Shown piece by piece: positions 47,635 through 57,734 of a DNA stretch of 64,000 bases (its first letter is position 1; every line of letters begins with the position of its first letter). The translations under genes and the position numbers were made by a program. Source of the DNA: Paenibacillus campinasensis (GTDB taxonomy: Bacteria > Bacillota > Bacilli > Paenibacillales > Paenibacillaceae); NCBI RefSeq assembly GCF_002272015.1, contig NZ_NPBY01000030.1, positions 1 through 64,000 of the forward strand, in the 5' to 3' direction. Below the pieces are notes generated by a model. The model ran no database searches, was not told where the DNA came from, and saw nothing but the letters and a program-made list of their open reading frames with translations.

Positions 47635-47815
47635 GCGCCATTTGCGGATGCCCTGATGATAAACCAGACTGCTTTCGCGCCTCAGGCACCTGACAACATT
47701 TCATAAATAAGGCCCCAAATAAACCTCACCGCCACCATCACGCATCTTTAACAATAAACAAAAAAATGTAGGGCCTGATGAGAACGCAGGATGAGACGAA
47801 CATCCGATGATCGGA

Positions 47816-48409
47816 TCAAGCCCGATTCTGGTCCGAGGACGCCAGCTTGTCCAGCAGCCGGAATAAAGCGGTGCGGATTTCCGCAGCTGTCGCTTCATAC
47901 TCTTCTCGGGATCCGCCGAACGGATCGGAGATGTCAAAGCTCGGTATGCGCTGCCGCAGCTCGATCAGCCGCTCCCTGTCCGCGTCGCTGATGTCATTGC
48001 CCAGCGATTTGGCAAGCTCCATCGACACGTACAGGCTGTCCTGTTCCTTCAGATCGCCGAGCACCCGCTCGTCATTTTCCACATATTCCTTAAGGGTATA
48101 AGTCTTGTCCGCAGCATCAGGGAACTGGCGGATCGCATACTGCTTATGGGACTGCGTTAACGTGAGCACCAAGTCCGCCCAATTAACCAGTTCGCCCGTG
48201 AGCGACTTGGAATAGAATTGATCGTGAATATCCTGGTCCTTCAGCACCGATTCCGCATGCCGTGATATCGGCATCCCTTCTACCGCCGCAACGCCGGCAG
48301 AGCGAACCTCAAGCTCGATTCCACGCTGCTTGGCCAGCTTGCGCAGCAACCCTTCGGCCATGGGACTACGGCACGTATTCCCGGTGCAGACGAATAAAAT
48401 ATGTTTCAC
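47816..48409 (-). CDS. ywlE: YwlE-type low-molecular-weight protein phosphatase (arginine phosphatase family)
   Basis: 197 residues from a GTG at 48409 (VKHILFVCTGNTCRSPMAEG), with GGGAGGTG upstream. Catalytic loop CTGNTCRS; the general acid Asp lies in the ISDPFGGSREEYE motif near the C terminus. The TGNTCRS loop with Thr at that position is the YwlE signature for protein-arginine phosphatases that reverse McsB. It is longer than the 150-residue B. subtilis enzyme owing to an insertion near residues 75-130. Located between mntP and rpiB. Confidence 0.9.
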   Translation of the reverse strand: MKHILFVCTGNTCRSPMAEGLLRKLAKQRGIELEVRSAGVAAVEGMPISRHAESVLKDQDIHDQFYSKSLTGELVNWADLVLTLTQSHKQYAIRQFPDAADKTYTLKEYVENDERVLGDLKEQDSLYVSMELAKSLGNDISDADRERLIELRQRIPSFDISDPFGGSREEYEATAAEIRTALFRLLDKLASSDQNRA

Positions 48410-48448
48410 GACCCCCACCTCCCGAAGTATCTATTACCCAGTATTCTA

Positions 48449-49006
48449 TCAAAAGATAAACATCAAACCAAACACAAACAAAATAATGCCCCCGAGCATC
48501 TCGCCATACTCGCTCAGTCTGCCGCTTACCTGCCGTCCCACTGTCAGTCCAAGCACGGACATCAGCCCGCCAACGGCGCCGAAGCTGAGCGCAATCAGCA
48601 CCATATCGTTGACAACCATCCCGAGCGAGAGGCCGACGGAAAACGAATCCATGCTGACGCTGAGGGAGAACAGCAGCATTCCGAACCAGGCGGTAGGCTT
48701 CATCACTTGTCCGCCGCCGCGGAAGGCATTGTAGATCATATGCATCCCAAGCAGAGCCAGCAGCCCGCCCGCTGCCAACCCGGTCACCTGACCGAGCAGC
48801 AGGCCCATATAGCGGCCAGCCATCATGCCGAGCATTGGCAAAATCATGTGGAACACGGCAATGAGCAGGCTGGTCATCAAGACATGCCTCCACCGGATTC
48901 CTCTCATGCCCATGCCGATGCCCAGCGAAAAGGCGTCAAGCCCAAGCGCAAACGCCATCATGAGTATTGTCGCAAGCTGTCCCGAATGGACAGATGCCAT
49001 CTGCAT
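48449..49006 (-). CDS. mntP: Manganese efflux pump MntP
   Basis: 185 residues from the ATG at 49006, GGGGG upstream. Six membrane segments with the paired-repeat acidic motifs FALGLDAFSLGIGMG and SLSVSMDSFSVGLSLGM, characteristic of MntP (DUF204). It exports Mn2+. No yybP-ykoY riboswitch was seen. Position between ywlC and ywlE matches B. subtilis ywlD. Confidence 0.93.
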   Translation of the reverse strand: MQMASVHSGQLATILMMAFALGLDAFSLGIGMGMRGIRWRHVLMTSLLIAVFHMILPMLGMMAGRYMGLLLGQVTGLAAGGLLALLGMHMIYNAFRGGGQVMKPTAWFGMLLFSLSVSMDSFSVGLSLGMVVNDMVLIALSFGAVGGLMSVLGLTVGRQVSGRLSEYGEMLGGIILFVFGLMFIF

Positions 49007-49302
49007 GCCGATTCCCCCAAGTTCTGTGGTCTTGTACACCTTATGCGGACAAGGGGGAAAAGATGCCTGGAAAGGCGCTGCAGCGGCCCGCCCGCGTTAT
49101 CGGGCCATGGCACAACCACGCATGCGCCGATACGCGGCTTGCGCCTACAGCCGCTCGTGATGGCTGTGCCTTGACTGGCGCCGCGCAGATTAAGACGCGG
49201 GGCAATAATCATATGGACAGCTGCCCGAGCGGCAGCTTGTCCATACCTGCGGCGCCTTAATGATATGCGGCGCAGGCAGAGGCGTGAGGCAGGGCGGGGC
49301 GT

Positions 49303-50499
49303 TCAATCCGTATGGATGACATGATGCCCCGCCGCCTTCAGCAGCCGGTTCATGACGGCTGCGCCAAGCCCTTGCTCCGGGCATGCCTCGGCGACGATGA
49401 AGGTGACCCCTTCATCGTCGAACCGGCGCAGCCCGGCGTACAGCCGGCGGGCGGCTTCCTCCGGTGCCGCCGCACTGCCGAGCGAGACGGCTATGCCGGC
49501 GCGGAAGCGACCGATGTGCTCGTCGTACGACAGCACACCGGTCACTTCCCCGCGCCGCGCCGCTGCCTCGAGCTCGGCCGCCATGCGGGACGCCACGGCA
49601 TCGGCGTCCCGGCCCTGCACCACGCACATCGCGCCCTTCGGCGCATAGTGCGTGTACTTCATGCCCGGCGAGCGCGGCGCCGGGCTCTCCAGCGACCCGG
49701 CCTGCGCTAGCGCCGGGTCGCGCCGCACGCTTGCCGCCACTGCGGCAAGCTGCTCCTCCGTGACGCCGCCGGGACGGAGCACCGTCACGGCACCGTCCGG
49801 GCCGGCCTGCACCACCGTCGACTCGACGCCGACCCCGGCGGGGCCGCCGTCGACCACGCCGTCAATCCGGCCGGCCAAATCCACAAGCACATGCTCGGCC
49901 AGCGTCGGGCTCGGCCGACCTGAGCGGTTGGCGCTCGGCGCAGCGAGCGGACATCCGGCAGCGCTGATCAGCGCCAGCGCTACCGGATGGTCCGGCATGC
50001 GGACCGCCACCGTGTCCAGCCCGGCCGTCACCCGCGGGGAGACGGCCCCTTCCTTCACGGGCAGCACCAGCGTCAGCGGGCCCGGCCAGAATGCGTCCAT
50101 CAAGGCGCGCTCCGTCTCATTGACTCCCGTCACCAGCGCTTCGAGCTGGGACCGGTCCGAAATGTGCACGATCAGCGGATTGTCCGACGGACGGCCTTTA
50201 GCTGCGAATACGTTCTCCACCGCCTGCGTGTTTCCTGCATCTGCGCCGAGCCCATATACCGTCTCGGTCGGAAACGCCACAATTCCGCCATGCGCCAGCG
50301 TTTGTCCCGCTTCTTCCAGATTCACTCGCAGCGCAGCCGCCTTCTCTAACGATTGAGTCAAACGGCTCGCAGCCACGCCCGTCTCCTGCTCCGTCACCGA
50401 CCTGATGTGCCACACCAGGGTGTCTATCCCGCGTTCAAGCTCCTCCCTGGCAAGCGAGCGTTCCTTGTTGTCCATATCCCGATCTTTATTGATATTCAT
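49303..50499 (-). CDS. ywlC: L-threonylcarbamoyladenylate synthase (Sua5/YwlC)
   Basis: 398 residues from the ATG at 50499. YrdC-type domain (about 60-260) with GGIVAFPTETVYGLGADA, KGRPSDNPLIVHIS, CPLAAPSANRSGRPSPT and GVESTVVQAGPDGAVTVLRPGGV. A C-terminal Sua5 domain (about 290-398) starts RSPGMKYTHYAPK. It makes the threonylcarbamoyl-AMP used for tRNA t6A37. The 60-residue N-terminal part is longer than in typical homologues; the true start could be a later codon. The gene is GC-rich compared with its neighbours. Confidence 0.93.
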   Translation of the reverse strand: MNINKDRDMDNKERSLAREELERGIDTLVWHIRSVTEQETGVAASRLTQSLEKAAALRVNLEEAGQTLAHGGIVAFPTETVYGLGADAGNTQAVENVFAAKGRPSDNPLIVHISDRSQLEALVTGVNETERALMDAFWPGPLTLVLPVKEGAVSPRVTAGLDTVAVRMPDHPVALALISAAGCPLAAPSANRSGRPSPTLAEHVLVDLAGRIDGVVDGGPAGVGVESTVVQAGPDGAVTVLRPGGVTEEQLAAVAASVRRDPALAQAGSLESPAPRSPGMKYTHYAPKGAMCVVQGRDADAVASRMAAELEAAARRGEVTGVLSYDEHIGRFRAGIAVSLGSAAAPEEAARRLYAGLRRFDDEGVTFIVAEACPEQGLGAAVMNRLLKAAGHHVIHTD

Positions 50500-50799
50500 G
50501 AGCACATCCCATGCCTTCTAGTATATTCATTCAATCCGAAAGTTCGATCTGAAAGCTACCGCTCCATAATAAAAAGCGCTTTGATTCTTCAAGCCCGGCC
50601 AAACCCAAGATAACGTTGGCGCGCCCAAGAGAAAGCACTCTTTCCGATCAAGTGTATCATACCATACCAGGATTGAAAATATCGCCCCTACCGCCCCGCC
50701 ATATTCCCTCCAGCCCTTGGAAACCTAAGTCTCCCGGTACCGATACCTTGCACGGTCCAGTCAAGCGACACTGAAGCATCAACATCAGGAATCCCACAT
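50500..50799. other. Gap between spoIIR and ywlC
   Basis: About 300 bases with no frame that has a ribosome site. No clear terminator was recognised for spoIIR. Confidence 0.5.
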
Positions 50800-51504
50800 T
50801 CATCCAAACAAACCCGACACCCAATTCCACAATCCGAGAAACATATCCACCAGGAAAAAACGCACTTCCGGTTCGCTCGCGCTCGCATGGACCAGTGTCT
50901 CCGGGGACGCTGAAGCTTCCGCCGATGCGGAAGCCGTGCTGACAGACGCCGCTGGAGCCGGCTGAGCTGCAGCATCGCCGCTGCCCCCGTCGATAAAGCA
51001 AAGCGGTGGAAACAAGACGCACCACCAGTTCTGTCCACGGCCCTCTCCCAGCGTAATGCGAACCGCGTCATAATCTCCTGCCGGGTAGATGGTTCCTCCA
51101 TACATCTTGGTCGGAAACGGCACCACGCCGAGCTCCACATGATAGCCATAGCTCAATCCGCGCTTGGCAAGCTCTTCTCCTACAAGCTTGTGGATCTCAG
51201 GCAGATGCTTTTGCGTCAGCGCCTTGGCCTCCTCCAGGCTTTGCGGATCGTCGAGCTGCATGACCCACAGCTGCATCTGCTCGATCACCGCGTCTCGAAT
51301 TTCTCTCTTCACAAGCTGGTCAGCCGGGCTATCCGAATTAGCCAGAATGCGCAGCCGGATCGACTCCTGCGGAATCGGTCCGCCTACCACCGAGGCGTCG
51401 ATTCTTTGACCTTCCCACACCATCATAACCATGAACATACTGGATAATAGCAGCATGATTTTCTTAACAACAATACGAAGAGTCTCTTGATTATTTGCCA
51501 GCAT
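50800..51504 (-). CDS. spoIIR: Stage II sporulation protein R
   Basis: 234 residues from the ATG at 51504, preceded by AGAGAGG eight bases upstream; an ATG six codons earlier lacks a ribosome site. A signal-anchor (IVVKKIMLLLSSMFMVMMVW) leads to the SpoIIR domain: IPQESIRLRILANSDSPADQ, YGYHVELGVVPFPTKMYGGT and GRGQNWWCVLFPPLCFIDGG. A low-complexity Ala/Ser/Pro linker and a final helix (FFLVDMFLGLWNWVSGLFG) end it. Made in the forespore, it triggers pro-sigma-E processing by SpoIIGA. Neighbour of ywlC and prmC as in Bacillus. Confidence 0.95.
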   Translation of the reverse strand: MLANNQETLRIVVKKIMLLLSSMFMVMMVWEGQRIDASVVGGPIPQESIRLRILANSDSPADQLVKREIRDAVIEQMQLWVMQLDDPQSLEEAKALTQKHLPEIHKLVGEELAKRGLSYGYHVELGVVPFPTKMYGGTIYPAGDYDAVRITLGEGRGQNWWCVLFPPLCFIDGGSGDAAAQPAPAASVSTASASAEASASPETLVHASASEPEVRFFLVDMFLGLWNWVSGLFG

Positions 51505-51884
51505 CCTGATCGCCTCTCTCATCGTTAATCTATGATGCTACCAGTATGTCCGCTCGGCAAAGATATAAACGTAGAATCTAGCATTATTTAGTATTTTCCG
51601 GAGCCCCGTTCCGCGGATTCCAGTATTGTTTTTTTACCTTTGCACCATTATCCCTTTTGTTCAGGAAGAAAGGATGGGATTCATTTGGGGAGAAAAAGCA
51701 TGGATTTGCTCGCGCAAAGACGCTAGATGTCAGAAAAAAGGGCAACGAAAGAACTCGCGGTCGCGGCTGAACAGGGCACCAGACTTAAAAGAAAACAGCC
51801 TATGACTCAATGTGATTATTTTCACTTTCACCTGTTTCTACTTACCTTGATCTTATTGATCCACTTGATCTGATAAAGGTACTT
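51505..51884. other. Gap upstream of spoIIR
   Basis: About 340 bases without an accepted gene. The spoIIR promoter should lie at about 51530-51600 but no sigma-F-type boxes were assigned. Near 51840 the plus-strand frame of the adjacent repeat (…LDLID…) already begins. Confidence 0.5.
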
Positions 51885-52298
51885 TATCTAATTGATCTAT
51901 TGTATCTCATTGATCTACTGTACCTGATTAATCTACTGTATCTGATTGACCTACTATACCTGATTGATCTGCTGTATCTGATTGACCTACTATACCTGAT
52001 TGATCTGCTGTATCTCATTGATCTACTGTACCTGATTAATCTACTGTATCTGATTGACCTACTGTACCTGATTGATCTACAGTATCTCATTGATCTTCTG
52101 TGTCTGATTGATCTTCTGTATCTCATTGATCTTCTGTGTCTGATTGATCTTCTGTATCTCATTGATCTACTGTACCTGATTAATCTACTGTATCTCATTG
52201 ATCTACTGTACCTGATTAATCTACTGTATCTGATTGACCTACTATACCTGATTGATCTTCTGTATCTGATTCGTCTACTGTATTTGATTGGTATACGA
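51885..52298. repeat. 23-copy, 18-bp tandem repeat
   Basis: Contiguous 18-bp units of consensus TATCTGATTGATCTACTG, 414 bp in all, many arranged as alternating TATCTS and TACCTG pairs (36-bp higher order). Read on the plus strand each unit encodes Tyr-Leu-Ile-Asp-Leu-Leu with no stop across the array. Differences between copies fall at unit positions 3, 6, 12, 15 and 18 (third codon positions in that frame) and at 2, 10 and 17. No ATG or GTG start with a ribosome site precedes it, so coding status is unproven. Confidence 0.92.
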
Positions 52299-52319
52299 TT
52301 TCATTTTTTGTATATTTTA

Positions 52320-52560
52320 TCTATTCTGTAAGCTTTGTCTGTTTTGCAAGCTATTTTATCTATTTATCTAACCTTAGCTTTCTTCTACTCTGCTTGCTTT
52401 GTCCACTCTACTTGCTTTGTTTACTCCGCTCCTTTGTCTGATCTACTTGCTCTCTGCTCTGCTTCTTTGTCTGATCTACTTGCTCTGCTGATCTACTTGC
52501 TCTGCTACTCTGCTTCCTTGTCTCATTGCTAGATTAGTCTGTTTTGTTTGTTTCTTCCCT
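52320..52560. repeat. Degenerate pyrimidine-rich repeat
   Basis: The plus strand is almost entirely T and C with recurring TACTTGCTYTGC, CTTTGTCTGATC and CTCTGCTTC words, a decayed repeat continuing from the 18-bp array. Its plus-strand frames are artefacts of composition. Confidence 0.6.
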
Positions 52561-52565
52561 GCTGC

Positions 52566-52591
52566 CTGATCGAACGGGATAATCATGCAAA
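52566..52591. repeat. Dispersed repeat, copy B
   Basis: 26 bp matching copy A at 340-365 with one mismatch. It is about 85 bases beyond the terminator of the RodA/FtsW gene, the same arrangement as copy A with the 575-621 terminator. Confidence 0.6.
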
Positions 52592-52674
52592 GCCAACGGA
52601 ACACGAATATGGATCTGCCGCCCCGTGTTGAAAGTACGGGCCATGCTGTGGACGTCACCTGCTCGATTCGAGAC

Positions 52675-52713
52675 AAAAAAGAATCGCCCAAGGGATCTCC
52701 CTTGGACGACTCT
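52675..52713 (-). terminator. Terminator of the RodA/FtsW gene
   Basis: A 14- to 15-bp stem pairs GAGTCGTCCAAGGGA with TCCCTTGGGCGATTC around a two-base loop, followed by TTTTTTG on the minus strand. Confidence 0.95.
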
Positions 52714-52801
52714 GAATAACCGCACACGCCCTCCGGCGTTTCACAACTCTCCGCCGAACCGACGCGGTGGCCATGCACAAAGCTGTTTGATCGATGCTAT
52801 G

Positions 52802-54001
52802 CTATGCCTCTCTCGTCCGGGTAGCGGCGGGCCGCACCGCATGCGGGTCCGGCATATCCTCTTCCACCTCTTGGCCGTGGAGTTTCACACTCATCGCCAC
52901 ACCAATACTCGCCATATTAATCAACAACGACGTACCCCCATAGCTGATGAACGGGAGGGTAATCCCGGTCAGCGGCATCAGACCGATAAACATGCCGATG
53001 TTCTCGAAGATTTGGTATATGAACATGGCAATGATCCCGACAATAAGGTAGGGGCCAGCCCTGTTCTTGCATTCGAGCGCAATCAGAATCATGCGATGAA
53101 TCAGAATGAAATAAAGCAGGAGCAGCACAGAGGAGCCGATAAATCCGTACTCCTCGGCGATCTGAACAAAGATCGAATCCGAGTACGCATACGGTATGAA
53201 ATTCCTCTGTACATAACCGCCTTCCATATAGCCCGCTCCACTCAGCCCGCCGGATGAAATCGCCAGCTTGGCATTGCGGGTATGGTAGACGGTATCCGAC
53301 GGCGCTTCCTCAGGGAGCAGCCAGGAATCCAGCCGAGCCATCCAGTGCGATTTCAACAGTTTAGATTCCACCAGCTCATCATGGAAGTGGATATACGCCT
53401 GCGTACCGCCGAAGGCGCCGCCGAGCAGCACCACGGCCCCGATGAGAGCGTGGGTGTATTTAATATTGCCAATCCACAACAGCCCTACCAGGATTACAAA
53501 ATAACTCAGCGCATTCCCGAGGTCATTCTGAACCATCACCAGCGCAAACGGTAAGAAGGCAATCATGCCGATCGGGACGACATCGCTCCAGAACTTGAGA
53601 TGCGGCTTCTTTCTTTTGTGATAAAGCACAAAGGACAAGAAAATAATGAGCACCAGCTTAAACAACTCCGCAGGCTGCACACTTAATGTCCCGATGTAGA
53701 TCCATCCCTGGGCACCGTTAAGGTCCTTCCCGATAAAAATAACCAATACGAGCGTAATCAGTCCGCCACCATAAATGTACCAAGCATATTTGATAAGCAG
53801 CCGGAAATCGACCAGACTCATGCCAAAAAAAGCGATGAAGCCAACAATATAAAACTTAATCATCGAGATGTGAGATCCATCCAACTTAGTGTCTTTGGTG
53901 ACACTGTATATGGAGGTGAGACTGACAACCATCAGGATGAGCAGCACAAACACGATTAAATAATCGATTTTCTTTATTTTTTCCCAAAAGTAATTCAACA
54001 T
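52802..54001 (-). CDS. RodA/FtsW/SpoVE-family peptidoglycan polymerase
   Basis: 399 residues, about ten membrane segments. SEDS-family landmarks: GWIYIGTLSVQPAELFKLVL, the catalytic-region VMVQNDLGNALSYF, AISSGGLSGAGYMEGGYVQ, AEEYGFIGSSVLLLLYF and LPLTGITLPFISYGGTSLL. The extracellular loop VESKLLKSHWMARLDSWL is variable. It polymerises lipid II with a partner class B PBP. Whether it is RodA, FtsW or SpoVE cannot be settled here; the lack of cell-division neighbours and the general fit favour RodA. GGGAGG precedes the ATG. Confidence 0.92.
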   Translation of the reverse strand: MLNYFWEKIKKIDYLIVFVLLILMVVSLTSIYSVTKDTKLDGSHISMIKFYIVGFIAFFGMSLVDFRLLIKYAWYIYGGGLITLVLVIFIGKDLNGAQGWIYIGTLSVQPAELFKLVLIIFLSFVLYHKRKKPHLKFWSDVVPIGMIAFLPFALVMVQNDLGNALSYFVILVGLLWIGNIKYTHALIGAVVLLGGAFGGTQAYIHFHDELVESKLLKSHWMARLDSWLLPEEAPSDTVYHTRNAKLAISSGGLSGAGYMEGGYVQRNFIPYAYSDSIFVQIAEEYGFIGSSVLLLLYFILIHRMILIALECKNRAGPYLIVGIIAMFIYQIFENIGMFIGLMPLTGITLPFISYGGTSLLINMASIGVAMSVKLHGQEVEEDMPDPHAVRPAATRTREA

Positions 54002-54403
54002 GACCTCGGTCCTCCCGTACCGGAGCTGTGCCCCCGCTGTGCCTTACAGTTCATAAACTATGCGCACGGCCAAAAAGTTTGCCCTCTGCGATTGCGCCCA
54101 TCACAAACAGGAGCTTGTATCGCCCAATCTAAAGCTCGCAAGAAACACGGCGACTGTTCAGGCGGGCGATTATCTGCAGAAACTGCGCATTTCATCCATC
54201 TCAAAAAGGCTGTACCCGAAGTCTTCGCTTCCCGAGTTCATCACTTGCAGTTATATGAACAGATCAGATATCACGCCAGACCTATGCGTATTGCGCACCT
54301 CTGAGGCTGCGGCCGGGATTCGTTCTTCCCGCCCATCGCTCGCGCATGTCTGCACGTGAAACCCACCGTCATTTATTTTAAAAGAAAAACCCCCTGAATA
54401 CAA
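54002..54403. other. Gap between prmC and the RodA gene
   Basis: About 400 bases; frames of up to 99 codons on the plus strand lack ribosome sites. No clear terminator for prmC and no assigned promoter were found. Confidence 0.5.
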
Positions 54404-55273
54404 TTAACGGGCGATTCCCAGAACATGCCTGTCGATCCCGGCCAAGTCCGGTACGGTCACAATTTCATCCCAATGACCGGCGCGGCGCAGCAGCTTAGCT
54501 ACATCGGCGGCCTGGCCCATGCCAAGCTCGAACGCAATCAGCCGCGGCGGCGCTGCCAGCAGCGGAAGCTGCGCCATCATAATCCGATACGGCGCCAGGC
54601 CGTCCGGGCCGCCATCGAGGGCCGTTCGCGGTTCGAAGTCCCGCACCTCCGGCTGAAGCCCATGTATATCCTCTGCCGGAATATACGGCGGGTTGGACAC
54701 GACGATATCCGGCGCCATGCCCGTAAATGGCTCCAGCAGGTTACCCTGCCGAAATTCCACGGCCGCGTTAAGCTGCTGGGCATTCCGGGCCGCAACCCGG
54801 AGCGCCTCAGGCGAGATATCGCTGGCCAGCACCTGCCATCCCGGGGCCTCAAGCGTCAGCGTCACCGCAATCGCCCCGCTGCCTGTGCCGATGTCCGCCG
54901 CGAGAAGGCGCTCGCCATCGCGGGGAGCAAGGCTCGCCCCGTGCTGCAGCACCGCTTCGACCAGCAGCTCCGTCTCCGGTCTCGGAATGAGCACGGCCGG
55001 CGTCACTTGAAACGCCCGCCCGTAGAACTCCTGCTCCCCCATAATATATTGGGCGGGCTCTCCGCTGCCCTTGCGGGAGACCACTTCCTCCCACAGCTCG
55101 CGGCGCTCAGCCGGAAACGGCTCCGTCAGCGCCATATAGTAGGCTGAACCGGTGAGGCCAAGCACATATTCCAGGAGCAGCTGGGCATTGCGCTGGGGCT
55201 CCTGCACACCGCAGCTGTCTAAAAAAGAAGAAGCCTCCACAAAGGCTTCCCTTATGCTGCGCTCCGGCGTCAT
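54404..55273 (-). CDS. prmC: Release factor glutamine methyltransferase
   Basis: 289 residues from the ATG at 55273 (longer frames would overlap the end of prfA). SAM-binding ADIGTGSGAIAVTL and the NPPY motif in DIVVSNPPYIPAED are present. It methylates the glutamine of the GGQ loop of release factors 1 and 2. It begins 25 bases after the prfA stop. Confidence 0.97.
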   Translation of the reverse strand: MTPERSIREAFVEASSFLDSCGVQEPQRNAQLLLEYVLGLTGSAYYMALTEPFPAERRELWEEVVSRKGSGEPAQYIMGEQEFYGRAFQVTPAVLIPRPETELLVEAVLQHGASLAPRDGERLLAADIGTGSGAIAVTLTLEAPGWQVLASDISPEALRVAARNAQQLNAAVEFRQGNLLEPFTGMAPDIVVSNPPYIPAEDIHGLQPEVRDFEPRTALDGGPDGLAPYRIMMAQLPLLAAPPRLIAFELGMGQAADVAKLLRRAGHWDEIVTVPDLAGIDRHVLGIAR

Positions 55274-55298
55274 AACAAATGATATCCGCTCCAAAGCG

Positions 55299-56366
55299 TT
55301 ATACTCCTTTTTCCATCGATTCCGCCTGTTCCGCAAGCGTCAGGGCCGAAACGATTTCTTCGATTTCGCCGTTCATCACTTGATCCAGCTTGTGCAGCGT
55401 GAGTCCAATCCGGTGGTCCGTGACCCGGCTTTGCGGGAAATTGTAGGTCCGAATGCGCTCGCTTCGGTCCCCGGTACCCACCTTGCTCTTGCGCTCGCCG
55501 GCATACTTCGCTTCTTCCTCCTGGCGCATCATGTCGTAGATGCGGGCGCGCAATACCTGCAGCGCCTTCTCCTTGTTGGAGTTCTGCGACTTGCCATCCT
55601 GGCACGTCGCCACGATGCCTGTCGGAATATGTGTTACGCGCACCGCCGACTTGGTAGTGTTGACGGACTGTCCGCCCGCTCCGCTGGAGCAGAACGTATC
55701 CACGCGAATATCTTTATCCAGAATTTCGATGTCCACTTCCTCCGCTTCCGGCATGACAGCTACCGTGGAGGTGGAGGTATGAATACGGCCGCCCGATTCC
55801 GTTGTAGGAATGCGCTGCACGCGATGGGCACCGCTCTCGAATTTCATTTTGCTATAGGCGCCGCGGCCATTAATCATGAAGATGACTTCCTTGAACCCGC
55901 CGAGGTCGTTCATGCTGGCATCCAGCACTTCAACCTTCCAGCCCTGCGAATCCGCATAGCGTGTGTACATCCGGTATAGGTCGGAAGCGAACAGAGCCGC
56001 TTCATCACCGCCAGCAGCACCGCGAATCTCCACAATGACGTTTTTATCATCGTTTGGATCCTTCGGCAGCAGCAGAACCCGGATTTTCTCTTCCAGCGAC
56101 TGCTGGCGGGAGGTGAGTTCCTCGATCTCCATCTTGACCATGTCACGCATTTCATCGTCCAGCTTCTCGCCAAGCATCATCTTGGCGGCATCCAGCTCTT
56201 CGATAACATTCTTATATTCAACATAAGCCTCATAAGCAGGCTGCAGATCAGATTGTTCTTTGGAATAGTCCCTCAGCTTCTTTGCATCGCTTGCAACATC
56301 AGGGTCACACAGCAGCTCGCTCAGCTTCTCGTAACGATCCGCCAGGGATTGCAATCGGTCCAGCAC
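55299..56366 (-). CDS. prfA: Peptide chain release factor 1
   Basis: 355 residues, GTG start at 56366 with GAGGTG upstream. Reads UAG and UAA; the GGQ tripeptide is at residues 231-233 in [16 protein letters not shown], and the codon-recognition region includes [15 protein letters not shown] (PxT-type). Gln233 is the substrate of PrmC, encoded next door. Confidence 0.99.
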   Translation of the reverse strand: MLDRLQSLADRYEKLSELLCDPDVASDAKKLRDYSKEQSDLQPAYEAYVEYKNVIEELDAAKMMLGEKLDDEMRDMVKMEIEELTSRQQSLEEKIRVLLLPKDPNDDKNVIVEIRGAAGGDEAALFASDLYRMYTRYADSQGWKVEVLDASMNDLGGFKEVIFMINGRGAYSKMKFESGAHRVQRIPTTESGGRIHTSTSTVAVMPEAEEVDIEILDKDIRVDTFCSSGAGGQSVNTTKSAVRVTHIPTGIVATCQDGKSQNSNKEKALQVLRARIYDMMRQEEEAKYAGERKSKVGTGDRSERIRTYNFPQSRVTDHRIGLTLHKLDQVMNGEIEEIVSALTLAEQAESMEKGV

Positions 56367-56570
56367 AGGAATTCACCTCACTACGTAATATTCCTCAATT
56401 ATTAGTAAACTTCCACACTTGTAAACAGCATACCGCCACTTTATCTCCTTTACAGGTTGGTACAGTGGCAGACGACTTTTTATTATAACAAGGAAACAGC
56501 GCTTTGACTAGATAGGTCTGCCCACTTATAAGACGCAGGCCACACTAGGAGAAGGCAGATAATGAGCATA

Positions 56571-56617
56571 GAAGAAGACCACGGCTCATGCACACGAAGG
56601 TACAGAGAGCTGTGGCC
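56571..56617 (-). terminator. Possible terminator of ychF
   Basis: GGCCACAGCTC / GAGCCGTGGTC stem with a roughly 19-base loop, followed by TTCTTCT on the minus strand. Stem is good, tail only moderately T-rich. Confidence 0.55.
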
Positions 56618-56633
56618 TGCGGCTTTACATGAT

Positions 56634-57734
56634 CTACACATTAAAGCGGAAGTGCATGACATCTCCATCATTTACTACATATTCTTTACCTTCGAGACGA
56701 AGCTGGCCGCGTTCCTTCGCAGCGTTCATCGAACCGGCGGCAACCAGGTCCTCATAGGATACAACTTCGGCCCGGATAAATCCGCGCTCAAAGTCACTGT
56801 GAATGACGCCCGCTGCCTGCGGCGCTTTCGTGCCTTTGCGGATCGTCCACGCGCGAACCTCCTGCACCCCAGCTGTAAAGTAGGTATACAGGCCAAGCAG
56901 GCTGTACGCTGCCTTGATCAGGCGGTTCAGGCCGGATTCTTCAAGCCCCAGCTCCTCGAGGAACATCGCTTTGTCTTCGCCTTCGAGCTCGGCGATCTCG
57001 GCTTCAACCTTGGCGCTGATCGGGACGACAGCCGCGTTCTCAGCTGCTGCGAATTCCCTCACCTGCTGCACATATGGGTTGTTGTCGGCATCATTAACGC
57101 CGTCCTCACTTAAGTTTGCCGCATACAGCACCGGCTTCAGCGTCAGCAGATGAAGATCGCGCACCACCAGCTTCTCCTCATCGGTCAGCTCCACGCTGCG
57201 AGCCGGCTGGTCGTTGTACAAGGCTTCCTTCAGCCGCTCAAGCAGCTCCAGTTCCTGGGCAAACTGCTTGTTGCCGCCCTTCATGTTCTTCTTCGTCCGG
57301 TCAATCCGTTTCTCGACACTGTCCAGATCTGCGAGAATCAGTTCCAGATTGATCGTCTGGATGTCACTGACCGGGTTCACCTTGCCGTCAACATGCGTAA
57401 TGTTCTCGTCCTCGAAACATCTTACAACATGGACGATCGCATCCACTTCACGAATGTGGGCAAGAAATTTGTTCCCGAGCCCTTCGCCTTTGCTTGCGCC
57501 GCGGACGAGGCCGGCAATATCGACAAATTCAAAAGCGGTCGGTACGGTTTTGTTCGGTTGAACAAGCTCTGTCAGCTTATCCAGACGCTCATCCGGAACC
57601 TCAACCACCCCGACGTTCGGGTCAATGGTACAGAACGGATAGTTCGCCGACTCGGCACCTGCTTGCGTAATAGCGTTAAACAATGTGGATTTGCCGACGT
57701 TCGGCAAACCAACGATCCCAGCTTTCAAAGCCAT
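56634..57734 (-). CDS. ychF: Redox-regulated ATPase/GTPase YchF
   Basis: 366 residues. Obg-family P-loop [18 protein letters not shown], switch [19 protein letters not shown], nucleotide-specificity loop and a C-terminal TGS domain ([21 protein letters not shown]). YchF/OLA1 proteins prefer ATP and bind ribosomes; Bacillus homologues are linked to stress and ribosome function. GGAG lies upstream of the ATG. Confidence 0.96.
   Translation of the reverse strand: MALKAGIVGLPNVGKSTLFNAITQAGAESANYPFCTIDPNVGVVEVPDERLDKLTELVQPNKTVPTAFEFVDIAGLVRGASKGEGLGNKFLAHIREVDAIVHVVRCFEDENITHVDGKVNPVSDIQTINLELILADLDSVEKRIDRTKKNMKGGNKQFAQELELLERLKEALYNDQPARSVELTDEEKLVVRDLHLLTLKPVLYAANLSEDGVNDADNNPYVQQVREFAAAENAAVVPISAKVEAEIAELEGEDKAMFLEELGLEESGLNRLIKAAYSLLGLYTYFTAGVQEVRAWTIRKGTKAPQAAGVIHSDFERGFIRAEVVSYEDLVAAGSMNAAKERGQLRLEGKEYVVNDGDVMHFRFNV

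Noticed and set aside
51885-52298. CRISPR array
   Set aside because: Units are contiguous with no unique spacers, and no cas genes are present.
51884-52331. Plus-strand (YLIDLL)n and minus-strand (SRSIRY)n proteins as genes
   Set aside because: No start with a ribosome site and purely repetitive composition; reported as a repeat, with coding left open.
52476-52778. 100-codon minus-strand frame after the RodA gene
   Set aside because: It crosses a strong terminator and the dispersed repeat and has no ribosome site.
54060-54359. 99-codon plus-strand frame between rodA and prmC
   Set aside because: No ribosome site and no family resemblance.
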